NCBI GenBank assembly: GCA_942493135.1 | Contig: OW818684.1 | Span: 2,232,001 to 2,296,000, forward strand | Direction: 5' to 3' | DNA from: Planctellipticum sp942493135 | GTDB taxonomy: Bacteria > Planctomycetota > Planctomycetia > Planctomycetales > Planctomycetaceae | DNA: 64,000 bases | In this document: piece after piece, positions 14,969-22,403 of the stretch | Numbering within the stretch: the first letter of the stretch is position 1 | Layout: each line of letters opens with the position of its first letter | Notes under the pieces: generated by a model | What the model was told of the DNA's origin: nothing | Seen by the model: the letters and a program-made list of their open reading frames with translations, nothing else | The model's database searches: none | Made by a program: the position numbers and the translations under genes

Positions 14969-16066
14969 TCACAATCCGCCCGAAATCTCTCGCCGTTGGA
15001 CAACATTTGCCAAGGCGATATTAGCTCTCTTATATCCCAGCGCAGCGGATTTGCGAAACGACGAAATTGCTCCGTTAAAGTCTCCGCTGTTGTACTGAAC
15101 GACGCCGAGATTGTACCACGCAAGTCCATTTTTGCGATCCAACTTAACGGATCGACTACACCAGATGAGAGCTCCGGCGCGGTCTCCTTGCTCGTAGAGA
15201 ATTGCTGCATGACTAGCAGCAAATCCCGCATCGGTCGGAGCCAGATGAACTGCCATATCTGAACATGCTTTGGCGTGCAGAAGCATCTCCTCAGCATCGG
15301 GACTGTCGTAGCACTGAAAATACATTTCTGACAGCGCTGTTGACTTTAGCGCCCACGCCTTGCCGACGAAAGGGAATTCCATAATGACGCGGTTTATCGT
15401 TTCGATCGCGTCCTCAAACCGCTTCTTCTCAATACTTCGGTCGGCTTGGCGCAAAAGGGATTCGATATCTAGTGGCGGCATCGGCCGAAGGTCAATAACA
15501 TTGACGCCGAGCTGCTGGGAAAGGTTTCCAGAGTCAAATGCCTGTCGGATCGCCTCGTAGCCAAATGCAGCATTCCTCTCGTCATCGAGTGATTGCACTG
15601 AAACAAGTTCGAGACCTAGAATGATGCTACCAGAAGTTTTATACTTAAGGGTGATGTGCGAACCAGGGAACCTTTCTTCAAGCTTTTGAATCGTTTCGCC
15701 AATCTGTGAATTGGAGGCTTCGCTTAGAACGCCTTCAATCACTAGTTCAAACGTGCGTGCCGTCCCCAGCGCTACTGTCAACGCCTGTTTATAGGTCATG
15801 ATCTCCGACGGCGTAATACGCTTTGACTGACTGTAGCGAGTATCGTAGAGGTTGTGATGGATTAGGCAAAGAAATGCAATGTTGTGTTCCACGCTATTTG
15901 AGTGATCGCGATCAATATGTGCCATTTGGCCTTCCTTTTCCGAATGATCATTCAAAAGGAAGTAACAGAGGCAGCAACGGCGACGGCAGGCAAGCAGAAT
16001 CTTGTCCACGACCGATTGCGGAATGGGGGTCCGTGGTGGGGGTTCGGGAGTTGCGAAATTCGTCAT
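14969..16066 (-). CDS. HNH endonuclease-like domain fused to TPR repeats
   Basis: The 365-residue protein begins with an HNH-type unit: CCLC at 31-34, AHIDRDHSNS (His50, His55), Asn62 and FLCLIHHNLYD (Cys67, His70, His71). The cysteines fit a structural zinc site and the histidines a nuclease centre. A middle section (about 100-190) reads as beta-rich and unknown. From about 200 there are helical TPR-like repeats, including LAWYNLGVVQYNSGDFNGAISSFRKS. CAGGAG precedes the ATG by 8 bases. DNA is AT-richer than the flanks. HNH domains joined to repeat domains are frequent in phage-defence proteins, but this exact architecture is not one I can name. The ATPase gene follows on the same strand. Confidence 0.75.
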   Translation of the reverse strand: MTNFATPEPPPRTPIPQSVVDKILLACRRRCCLCYFLLNDHSEKEGQMAHIDRDHSNSVEHNIAFLCLIHHNLYDTRYSQSKRITPSEIMTYKQALTVALGTARTFELVIEGVLSEASNSQIGETIQKLEERFPGSHITLKYKTSGSIILGLELVSVQSLDDERNAAFGYEAIRQAFDSGNLSQQLGVNVIDLRPMPPLDIESLLRQADRSIEKKRFEDAIETINRVIMEFPFVGKAWALKSTALSEMYFQCYDSPDAEEMLLHAKACSDMAVHLAPTDAGFAASHAAILYEQGDRAGALIWCSRSVKLDRKNGLAWYNLGVVQYNSGDFNGAISSFRKSAALGYKRANIALANVVQRREISGGL

Positions 16067-16638
16067 CGGTCGCTCCTGAATGCGTGGGCGGCGTGCTGAA
16101 GAATACTGCTAGTCTATGTCGCTTTGCGTCGAGAGGCATAGCATACTGAGCGCAGTGACCCCTGTGAAGATCGAAGCGAGCAACCCGCGAATGGATAAAG
16201 TGGTTGCCCGTTCGACAGTGGTGGCGGTTTTCCCGCAGGACCGACTCTCGCACGTTCGTTTCATTAAGCGGCCACTGCGCCGGGTAAGTATTCACCGGCA
16301 AGTGCCGATGACCGCAAAACTCGTAAACGACCGCAGAAGGCAGTGCGTCAGATACGCGTATCATCAGTCAGCGATGGATGTTACGCCGGATCACGGAGAT
16401 TAGCGCGGTCGTCCGGCGCTTTCGCGGTTTCCGATGGTTCATTGCTTCGGGATCGGTCAGTTTGCCTCGCCCCCAATTCGGAGGTCCCCGCAATGCCGCT
16501 GATGAGAGTGTCGAGCCAGTGGTTATTCGAGTCGCAGCTCGGTACCGGCCCGCTGTGCGCAGTCCCTTTCCGATGGGGTCGTCAACCAGCCGGTCCAAGC
16601 TGCACCGGATGAACACTGGTTCCGGCCGGAGCAAGCAG

Positions 16639-16748
16639 AGTGCGACCCCGCCGGGGTCGGGTGGCTTGCATCGCGGTTCCGGGGGTGTCGTCGCTGCGCT
16701 CCTCAACCCCCGGCTACTCTCTTCGACCCCTGCCGGGGTCACGGAGCG
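16639..16748. repeat. Composite palindromic repeat R1, copy B
   Basis: This copy is complete: left palindrome GACCCCGCCGGGGTC, GGGTGGC linker, central CCGGGGGTG...AACCCCCGG hairpin, CGGCTACTCTCTTC, right palindrome GACCCCTGCCGGGGTC and ACGGAGCG. It is nearly identical to copy D over its whole length. Confidence 0.85.
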
Positions 16749-16896
16749 GGAATGCGTCGTCATGGAATGAGGATGCGGTGCGGATTGTCGAGGATTTCGG
16801 TCCTCGCGTTGTGTCGCCCGATCGCCCGGAGTGGCGGCTGGGATTGCCTGTGGAGTCTCTGCTTGCGCTGGTGTGATTGCGTTGGTTTTGGAGAGA

Positions 16897-16922
16897 GCCC
16901 CCGGTCATTGACCTGGGGCTAA
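16897..16922. repeat. Palindromic repeat R3, copy 1
   Basis: Arms AGCCCCCGGTCA and TGACCTGGGGCT pair over 12 positions with one mismatch around a single base. The same sequence plus the trailing CTAAG recurs at 18840-18867. Confidence 0.75.
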
Positions 16923-16976
16923 GACGGGGGCGGGTTGTTGGCGGGCGTGGTGGTTTCTCGAAGAGCCCTCACCCTG

Positions 16977-17006
16977 CCCTCTCCCACCGCGGACGGCGGG
17001 AGAGGG
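16977..17006. repeat. CCCTCTCCC/GGGAGAGGG hairpin
   Basis: A perfect 9-bp stem around a 12-nt GC-rich loop, preceded by CCTCACCCTG. Similar CCCTCACCC...GGGAGAGGG elements are scattered in many bacterial genomes. Confidence 0.7.
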
Positions 17007-17017
17007 GACAAGAGCAA

Positions 17018-17055
17018 GAGGAAGACTCCCGTCACTGATGTTCCGGGCTCGGTGA
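17018..17055 (+). repeat. Repeat R2, copy 1
   Basis: A 38-nt sequence containing ACTCCCGTCACTGATG and TTCCGGGCTCGGTGA that recurs at 20091-20128 with four differences. It abuts R1 copy C. Confidence 0.7.
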
Positions 17056-17059
17056 GTGA

Positions 17060-17160
17060 GGGCTGCGGGGGTCGGGTGGCGGGTGGCGCGGTTCTGGGGG
17101 TGTCGTCGCTGCGCTCCTCACCCCTGGGCTACGCTCTTCGCCCCCTTCCGGGGTCGCTGC
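17060..17160. repeat. Composite palindromic repeat R1, copy C
   Basis: A diverged copy. It keeps GGGGGTGTCGTCGCTGCG followed by CTCCTCACCCCTGGGCTACG, but both terminal palindromes are degraded. It lies 140 bp upstream of higB. Confidence 0.7.
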
Positions 17161-17302
17161 TGCGGCCGGGGCCGAACAGAATCGGACCAATCAGGGGCCG
17201 GCGGGGAACCGTCTGCGGGTCTTCGGATTCCACGAACTTTGGATTGCCAGTTCGTGTTTTGCGAACTACGATGAATCGGGCGTCGATTGTTCGGAGCGGC
17301 GG

Positions 17303-17665
17303 ATGCGGATCATCTCGAAGGCGCGCCTGAAAGCGTTCTGGGACGCGGCGGGGCATCAGAATGCCGAGGGACCGCTGCGGGCGTGGCACGCGCATGTCAG
17401 TCATCGCTCGATTGCCTGGCGCGCGTGGGGTGACGTGAAGGCCGAGTTCGGATCGGCCAGCCTCGTCGGGAACTGCGTCGTCTTCAACATCGGGGGGAAC
17501 AAGTATCGGCTCGTCACTCGCATCCTGTATCCGAGCCAGAAGGTCTTCATCCTCAGAGTGATGACTCACGCCGAATACGACGAAATCTCGTGGAAAGCCG
17601 ACTGCGGCTGCTTCGAACCGCCACCAGCGAGGAAGCCCGGTCTCCGGAAACGCAAAGGACGGTAA
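17303..17665 (+). CDS. higB: HigB-family toxin (mRNA interferase)
   Basis: This 120-residue protein matches the HigB family that cleaves mRNA at the ribosome: MRIISKARLKAFW start, PLRAWHAHVSHRSIAWRAWGDVK, GSASLVGNCVVFNIGGNKYRL and a VMTHAEYDE block that includes the conserved His. A basic tail (RKPGLRKRKGR) is longer than in some relatives. The antitoxin gene starts 3 bases after the stop, with toxin first, the usual higBA order. The pair is transcribed from within the repeat-rich segment, and R1 copies lie on both sides, suggesting mobility or selection for maintenance. No inactivating change was seen. Confidence 0.92.
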   Translation: MRIISKARLKAFWDAAGHQNAEGPLRAWHAHVSHRSIAWRAWGDVKAEFGSASLVGNCVVFNIGGNKYRLVTRILYPSQKVFILRVMTHAEYDEISWKADCGCFEPPPARKPGLRKRKGR

Positions 17666-17668
17666 GTG

Positions 17669-18100
17669 ATGCCAACCCGAACGAAATTTGGCCTGAAGGG
17701 CAAAGATCGGGATTCGTATCTCGAACTGGTGATGGCGTTTCCGCTGGCCTCGATCCAGTCCGAGGCGCACCTGGCCGAAGCTCAACAGGTCATGGACCGG
17801 TTGCTCGTCCGGGGGAAGCTCGATCACGGCGAGGAGACCTACCTCGACGCGCTGAGCGATCTGGTCGCCACCTATGAGGACGCCCACCACGCCATCGGCC
17901 CGGCCTCGGACGCCGACATGCTGCGCCATCTCCTCGACGCCCGGGGGATCACACAGGCGGAGCTCAGCCGGGAGACGGGGCTGGCGAAGTCGTCGCTCTC
18001 AGAAGTCCTGGCGGGGAAGAAGCCGTTCAGCCGTCTGATGATCCGGAAGCTGGCCGACTTTTTCGGGGTGGACGTGAGCCTGCTGGCGGCGAATCTGTGA
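17669..18100 (+). CDS. higA: HigA-family antitoxin (XRE helix-turn-helix)
   Basis: The 143-residue product carries a C-terminal XRE-type helix-turn-helix (LLDARGITQAELSRETGLAKSSLSEVLAGKKPFS), which should bind the operon promoter and, with the N-terminal half, neutralise HigB. It belongs to the larger HigA type in which the DNA-binding domain is at the C-terminus. The ATG at 17669 is preceded by AAGGACGG; an in-frame GTG sits immediately before it. The operon is probably autoregulated, as known for the family. Its stop codon is followed within 3 bases by R1 copy D, which may act as the terminator. Confidence 0.92.
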   Translation: MPTRTKFGLKGKDRDSYLELVMAFPLASIQSEAHLAEAQQVMDRLLVRGKLDHGEETYLDALSDLVATYEDAHHAIGPASDADMLRHLLDARGITQAELSRETGLAKSSLSEVLAGKKPFSRLMIRKLADFFGVDVSLLAANL

Positions 18101-18102
18101 GT

Positions 18103-18207
18103 GAGTGCGAACCCGGCGGGGTCGGGTGGCGTGCACCGCGGTTCCGGGGGTGTCGTCGCTGCGCTCCTCAACCCCCGGCTACGCTCTTCGACCCCTGCCG
18201 GGGTCGT
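18103..18207. repeat. Composite palindromic repeat R1, copy D
   Basis: Nearly identical to copy B: GGCGGGGTCGGGTGGC, central CCGGGGGTG...AACCCCCGG hairpin, CTACGCTCTTC and right palindrome GACCCCTGCCGGGGTC. It begins right after the higA stop. Confidence 0.85.
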
Positions 18208-18292
18208 TTCGGCGCCCGGCGAGAACGGTTCTGTCCGTGAGGACAGTTCTTCGGCTATCATCGGGTTCACTCTCCTCGGAGCCACCCAGCTC

Positions 18293-18832
18293 ATGGCAGT
18301 CCGCGACGACGATTCCGACGGCGGCAGTTTCGGCGACGGCCCCGGCTGGTGGTCGGACGATCAACGGCCGCTCGATCATCTTCTGGAATACGTCGGCCCG
18401 GGATCGCGGCTCGTCTACGAATATGAACCGACGGCGCGCATTGGCGGGGTGGTCAACTTTCTGGACCTCGCCCCGGTGGTCGGCGTTACGCGCTACGCCG
18501 AGCGCCACGAGATTCTCACGGGCGTCTATTTCCTCAGCCGCGGTAAGAAGTGCCTGCTCGATTCTGCCGAACTCGCCGGGCTGGTGAAGTTGCTGGAAGT
18601 CTGGACCGGCGGATGCTCCGGTCCGAAGGACGACGACCGCCCGCGAGTGAAACAGATGCGCTACGAGACGCGCAACGGCCTGGTCATCGAGAGCGCGGCC
18701 TGGGTCTGGGGCGGTGTCGCGAGTGTCTACGTGGCGTCGCCGATCATGACCTCGCTGAGTGGAGCCCAACTGGAGCAGCTCCTGCGCGAGCTGCAGAGGA
18801 TTCAGGCGTTTCTGGGGGAGCTGCGGGAGTAA
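18293..18832 (+). CDS. Hypothetical protein, 179 residues
   Basis: No family was recognised. From ATG 18293 the product begins MAVRDDDSDGGSFGDGPGWW and is soluble, with alternating hydrophobic segments (LVYEYEPTARIGGVVNFLDLAPVVG, TGVYFLSRGKKCLLDSAEL) and a C-terminal amphipathic helix (QLEQLLRELQRIQAFLGELRE). It has no signal peptide or membrane segment. The open frame extends upstream through repeat R1 copy D to 18101, but that part translates repeat sequence and is unlikely to be real. It follows the higBA pair by about 190 bp on the same strand; a link to that module is possible but not shown. Confidence 0.65.
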   Translation: MAVRDDDSDGGSFGDGPGWWSDDQRPLDHLLEYVGPGSRLVYEYEPTARIGGVVNFLDLAPVVGVTRYAERHEILTGVYFLSRGKKCLLDSAELAGLVKLLEVWTGGCSGPKDDDRPRVKQMRYETRNGLVIESAAWVWGGVASVYVASPIMTSLSGAQLEQLLRELQRIQAFLGELRE

Positions 18833-18839
18833 TTGGACT

Positions 18840-18867
18840 GCCCCCCCGGTCATTGACCGGGGGCTAA
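18840..18867. repeat. Palindromic repeat R3, copy 2
   Basis: Ten-base arms CCCCCGGTCA and TGACCGGGGG form a perfect inverted repeat around one T, followed by CTAAG as in copy 1. It begins just after the hypothetical gene's stop and could terminate it. Confidence 0.8.
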
Positions 18868-19033
18868 GAGCGTTGGGTTGACTGCGTCTGGGTGGTTGGA
18901 AAGCCCTTCCCGCTGGCAACTTCTGCGCGTCCCCCGTAGCCTGTCGGGCGTCGTGATGTGTCGATGTCACTGGCACGACGCGCGCTCGCGGTGACGGGAT
19001 CAGGATGCGGTCGGGAAGAATGGAGTCGGTGCG

Positions 19034-19897
19034 ATGAGACGTGTTTTGTCTTGCGGTCTGTGGTGCGGTCTCGGTCTGGTCGTGGCGTCCGTGGCGGCGG
19101 CCCAGAACGAGAGCCCCGAAATCCGGATGCTCGAAGGGCACTGGGAGGTCGTCGAACTCGCCGAGGACGGCCATGTGATTCCGCGGGACCAGATTCCCGA
19201 GTGGCTCCCGTCCGGCGGTCGGGTCGAGATCGCCGACAATGCGATCATCTTCAAGTCGCACTTGGACGGGAAAAAGCATTCGAAGATCTTTGCCGTCGAT
19301 GCCACGCAGTATCCCAAGCAGATCGACATTGTGACGCCGGAGCGGAAGGAGGCGGTCGGCATTTATCGTTTCGACGAGGGACGGCTCGTCGTCTGCCTGT
19401 CCGAGGTGGGGGACATGCTGCGTCCGACGGAGTTTTCCGCCAAGGCGGGCTCGCACCGGATGCTGATGGTGCTGAAGCGGACGGCGGCGCCGGTGGCGGG
19501 CGAGAAGTTTGTGTCGGCGAAGCCGGAAACGACGACGGGCGACGGGGTTGCGGCCCGGGTGATCACGGATGCCGAGCTGACGAAGATGCTGCCGGGGGTC
19601 TGGAAGTATCGGGACGACGCCGGGGCGCTGGTGACGACGCTTCACGGCAACGGGACGTGGTCGTCGATCCGGGAAGCGGAGCAGTTGCGGCTGTTCCAGC
19701 GGGTGTTCGTGCGAACGCCGATTTCGAGCGGAACGTGGAGCGTGAAGAACGGGACGCTGACGTTTCTGTGCACGGCGTCGATCTATCCGGAGCGGGTGAA
19801 TCATGCGCTGCCGTTTACGATCCGGTCGATCTCGGCGAACGATTTTATTTTCGTCGATTACATGGGGCGGCTGGGGAAGGCGGCGCGGGTGCTGTAG
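19034..19897 (+). CDS. TIGR03067 domain protein, exported
   Basis: The 287-residue protein has a cleavable signal peptide (VLSCGLWCGLGLVVASVAAAQ) and two lipocalin-like TIGR03067 units. The first reads LEGHWEVVELAEDGHVIP, IIFKSHLDGKKHSKIFAVDATQYPKQIDI and VGIYRFDEGRLVVCLS; the second, diverged one begins LPGVWKYRDDAGALVTTLHGNGTW. This domain is expanded in planctomycetes and has no known ligand or reaction. The second half also resembles generic lipocalin-like stress proteins. It stands between R3 copy 2 and the exonuclease gene, with no obvious operon partner. Confidence 0.82.
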   Translation: MRRVLSCGLWCGLGLVVASVAAAQNESPEIRMLEGHWEVVELAEDGHVIPRDQIPEWLPSGGRVEIADNAIIFKSHLDGKKHSKIFAVDATQYPKQIDIVTPERKEAVGIYRFDEGRLVVCLSEVGDMLRPTEFSAKAGSHRMLMVLKRTAAPVAGEKFVSAKPETTTGDGVAARVITDAELTKMLPGVWKYRDDAGALVTTLHGNGTWSSIREAEQLRLFQRVFVRTPISSGTWSVKNGTLTFLCTASIYPERVNHALPFTIRSISANDFIFVDYMGRLGKAARVL

Positions 19898-19995
19898 TCG
19901 GCTGGTGGTGGACGTCGCCGGGGTCAATTGCGATAACGGTTGGGGAGACCTGCGCGGATGTCGCCGAATCCGAGCGGCCTCTTGTGACTGCGTCA

Positions 19996-20021
19996 CCCAG
20001 ACGCCCAGAGCGGCGTCTGGG
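19996..20021. other. Ten-base-pair hairpin
   Basis: CCCAGACGCC and GGCGTCTGGG pair perfectly around CAGAGC. It lies 98 bp after the TIGR03067 gene and may be a terminator-like or dispersed palindrome; no T-run follows. Confidence 0.65.
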
Positions 20022-20090
20022 CCACCCCGCCGGCATGGCCGGTTTGTGCCGACTTTGAGATGGGTCAGAGTGGATACCGCATTCGGCGTC

Positions 20091-20128
20091 GAGGAAAACT
20101 CCCGCCACTGACGTTCCGGGCTCGTTGA
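20091..20128 (+). repeat. Repeat R2, copy 2
   Basis: Second copy of the 38-nt element at 17018. It reaches into the in-frame TTG at 20125, which argues against that TTG being the true start of the following gene. Confidence 0.7.
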
Positions 20129-20139
20129 AGAACTTCTGC

Positions 20140-21174
20140 ATGCTCGACTCCCGGCCGCCGCTGATTCGGATGACGTCGGCCGGGCTGTATTGCGAGGAGG
20201 GGGGCTTTCATATTGATCCCTCGTCCCCCGTCGCGAAGGCGGTGATTACGCACGCCCATGCCGACCATGCGGTCCGGGGGAGCAAGCAGTATCTGACGGC
20301 GGTCTCCGGACGCGCGATTCTCGCCGGGCGGATGGGAGCGACGGCGGCGATTTCGGCCCTGGAGTTCGGGCAGCCGATCACGCTGAACGGCGTCCGCGTG
20401 TCGTTTCATCCGGCGGGGCATATTCTCGGTTCGGCTCAGATCCGGGTCGAGTACCAGGGGGAGGTCTGGGTGGCATCGGGGGACTACAAGGTCGAGCCCG
20501 ATCCGACGTGCGAGGCCTTCGAGCCGGTCCGCTGCAACACGTTCATCACGGAGACGACGTTCGCTCATCCGCGGTTCGCCTGGCCGCATCAGAGCGAAGC
20601 CTTTGCCGAGCTGGAAACGTGGTGGCGGAGCAACCAGGAGCGGGGTGTGGCGAGCTTCGTCTACGCGTATGCCCTGGGAAAAGCCCAGCGCGTGCTGGCG
20701 GGGCTGAATCCGGAGATCGGGCCGCTGTTCTGTCATCCGAACGTCGAGGAGTGCAGCCTGCATTATCGCCGGGCGGGACGGCCGGTGCCGATGATGACGG
20801 GCGAGGCCGGGACGATTGACCCCGCCGACTGGGGGCGTTCGCTGATCGTGCTGCCGCCTGGCGCCCGCTTCAAGCAGGCGTTTCCGTATCGCGGTCATTA
20901 CGAGACGTCGTTCGCATCGGGCTGGATGCTGCTGCCGAACGGGCCGAAGGCCCGGCGGGTGAGCCGGGGATTTGTGCTGTCGGACCACGCCGACCGCCAG
21001 CAGATTCTGACGGCGATTGCGGAGACCGGGGCCGAGCGGGTCTATGCCATGCACGGCTACATCGATTCGCTGGTCGAGGAGTTGCGTCAGCGGGGGCTCG
21101 ACGCTCACCCATTGAGGTCCGCCCGCTGCACCGATCCGCCCGATCCCGACAGCGATGCATGGACGATGGACTGA
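20140..21174 (+). CDS. Ligase-associated DNA exonuclease (metallo-beta-lactamase fold)
   Basis: The product (344 residues from ATG 20140) carries the metallo-beta-lactamase motif THAHADHA near residue 43, HPAGHILGSAQI, SGDYKVEPDPT, FITETTFAHP and SDHADRQQIL, the plan of the TIGR04122-type exonuclease usually encoded with ATP-dependent DNA ligase and a helicase in the LigD-like repair cassette. It is expected to process DNA ends using metal ions. Here neither ligase nor helicase gene is adjacent; a ROK kinase follows. I prefer the ATG over an upstream in-frame TTG because the TTG lies in repeat R2. Length is normal for the family. Confidence 0.88.
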   Translation: MLDSRPPLIRMTSAGLYCEEGGFHIDPSSPVAKAVITHAHADHAVRGSKQYLTAVSGRAILAGRMGATAAISALEFGQPITLNGVRVSFHPAGHILGSAQIRVEYQGEVWVASGDYKVEPDPTCEAFEPVRCNTFITETTFAHPRFAWPHQSEAFAELETWWRSNQERGVASFVYAYALGKAQRVLAGLNPEIGPLFCHPNVEECSLHYRRAGRPVPMMTGEAGTIDPADWGRSLIVLPPGARFKQAFPYRGHYETSFASGWMLLPNGPKARRVSRGFVLSDHADRQQILTAIAETGAERVYAMHGYIDSLVEELRQRGLDAHPLRSARCTDPPDPDSDAWTMD

Positions 21175-21364
21175 GGGACGGGCGACGCCGGGCATTTTAC
21201 TGGCGGGACCGATCTGACGATTCCGATGCGAGTCGGATCGGGGGAATCTTGGGGGGCGTTTCGCGGCGGATTTTCGGTGGCGGGGACGATCTGGTATCGT
21301 GTCGGCTGTCAGAACACGTCGCGCCCGCAGGATGCGGGCTCACGCGCACCGAAGGATACATGGC

Positions 21365-22372
21365 ATGAGTGGCGAAGCAGACGGACGCTTCTGGCTGGGG
21401 TTTGACCTCGGCGGCACGAAGATGCAGTCGGTCCTCTTCAACGATCGCTTCGAACCGATTGTCCGACGGAAGAAGAAGACCCGGGGCCACGAAGGGGCCG
21501 ACTCGGGCGTGGAGCGGATCATTGGGATCATCGAGAAGGTGCTCGAGGAGGGAAAGATCACGGCTGCCAGGCTCGGCGGCATCGGGGTGGGCTGCCCGGG
21601 ACCGCTGGACCTGGATGAAGGGGTGATCGTCGAAGCTCCGAATCTCGGGTGGAAGAAAGTTCCGCTCCGGGAGATTCTGGAGAAGAAATTCGGCTGCCCG
21701 GCGACGATCTGCAACGACGTCGACGCCGGGGTGTATGGCGAATATCGGTTCGGGGCCGGCGTGAAGGGACGGACGGTGCTGGGGGTCTTCCCGGGGACCG
21801 GGATCGGCGGGGGGCTGGTTTACGAGGGGCACATTTTCCGGGGAAAGAAATCTTCGTGCCTGGAGATCGGCCATATGCCGGTCGTACCGAACGGCGCGCC
21901 ATGTGGTTGCGGACGGCGGGGGTGTCTGGAGACGGTTGCCAGCCGGCTGGCGATGTCGGCGGAGATCGCCAAGGCGGCTTACCGCGGTCAGGCGCCGCAC
22001 CTGCTGCGCGTGGCGGGGACGGATCTGGCGAATATCCGCAGCGGCGTGCTGGCGGAGGTGATCGATGCAGGGGATAAGATCGTCGAGGAGATCGTCCGCG
22101 ACGGCGCGCGCTACCTCGGGGACGCGATCGCAGGGGTGGTCAACCTGCTGGCGCCGGATGTGATCATTCTAGGGGGCGGCCTGGTCGAAGCGCTCCCGAA
22201 GCTGTTTACGGAAGAAGTCGAAAAATCGTTGAAGCGGCATATTATGCCGGCGTACGAAGGGACATACGAGTTGCGAGTGGCCAAGCTGGGCGATGACGCC
22301 GGGGCGATGGGCGCGGCCGCCTGGGCTGAGCAGTCGGTCATCAGCGCACCGCCGGCCGCCATTCCCGCGTAG
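21365..22372 (+). CDS. ROK family sugar kinase (glucokinase-like)
   Basis: This 335-residue kinase has the N-terminal phosphate motif FDLGGTKMQ, the ROK signature around VCNDVDAGVYGEYRFGAG, PGTGIGGGLVYEG, the zinc-binding CGCGRRGC and ILGGGLVEALPK. ROK kinases phosphorylate glucose, N-acetylglucosamine or N-acetylmannosamine with ATP; glucokinase is the likeliest role but the substrate cannot be read from sequence. GAAGGA lies 10 bases before the ATG at 21365. The ppx gene starts 31 bp after its stop, so the kinase and polyphosphate genes are probably one transcript. Length is slightly above the family norm. Confidence 0.9.
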   Translation: MSGEADGRFWLGFDLGGTKMQSVLFNDRFEPIVRRKKKTRGHEGADSGVERIIGIIEKVLEEGKITAARLGGIGVGCPGPLDLDEGVIVEAPNLGWKKVPLREILEKKFGCPATICNDVDAGVYGEYRFGAGVKGRTVLGVFPGTGIGGGLVYEGHIFRGKKSSCLEIGHMPVVPNGAPCGCGRRGCLETVASRLAMSAEIAKAAYRGQAPHLLRVAGTDLANIRSGVLAEVIDAGDKIVEEIVRDGARYLGDAIAGVVNLLAPDVIILGGGLVEALPKLFTEEVEKSLKRHIMPAYEGTYELRVAKLGDDAGAMGAAAWAEQSVISAPPAAIPA

Positions 22373-22403
22373 GCCGTATCCGCAGAAAGGACATGACAGT
22401 TCC

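Larger units (their letters stand above)
16067..17302. other. Repeat-rich intergenic region
   Basis: No gene is supported in these 1.2 kb. They contain R1 copies B and C, one copy of the R3 palindrome, a CCCTCTCCC/GGGAGAGGG hairpin and one copy of the 38-nt R2 repeat. A short plus-strand stretch before the stop at 16876 reads RIVEDFGPRVVSPDRPEW and might be a gene fragment. The left part (16067-16400) is AT-richer and belongs compositionally to the island. Confidence 0.6.

Noticed and set aside
16116..16403. Plus-strand frame of about 95 residues left of the repeats
   Set aside because: No ribosome site, no recognisable domain and an equally long minus-strand frame overlaps it.
16640..16876. 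Short frame ending RIVEDFGPRVVSPDRPEW
   Set aside because: Its first half translates repeat R1; the last 40 codons could be a fragment but nothing supports a gene.
11653..18207. CRISPR array
   Set aside because: R1 copies are 105-130 nt, irregularly spaced over kilobases and palindromic, and no cas genes are present.
18101..18292. N-terminal extension of the hypothetical gene at 18293
   Set aside because: It runs through R1 copy D, whose translation (GSGGVVAALLNPRLRSSTPAG) also appears from the other copies.
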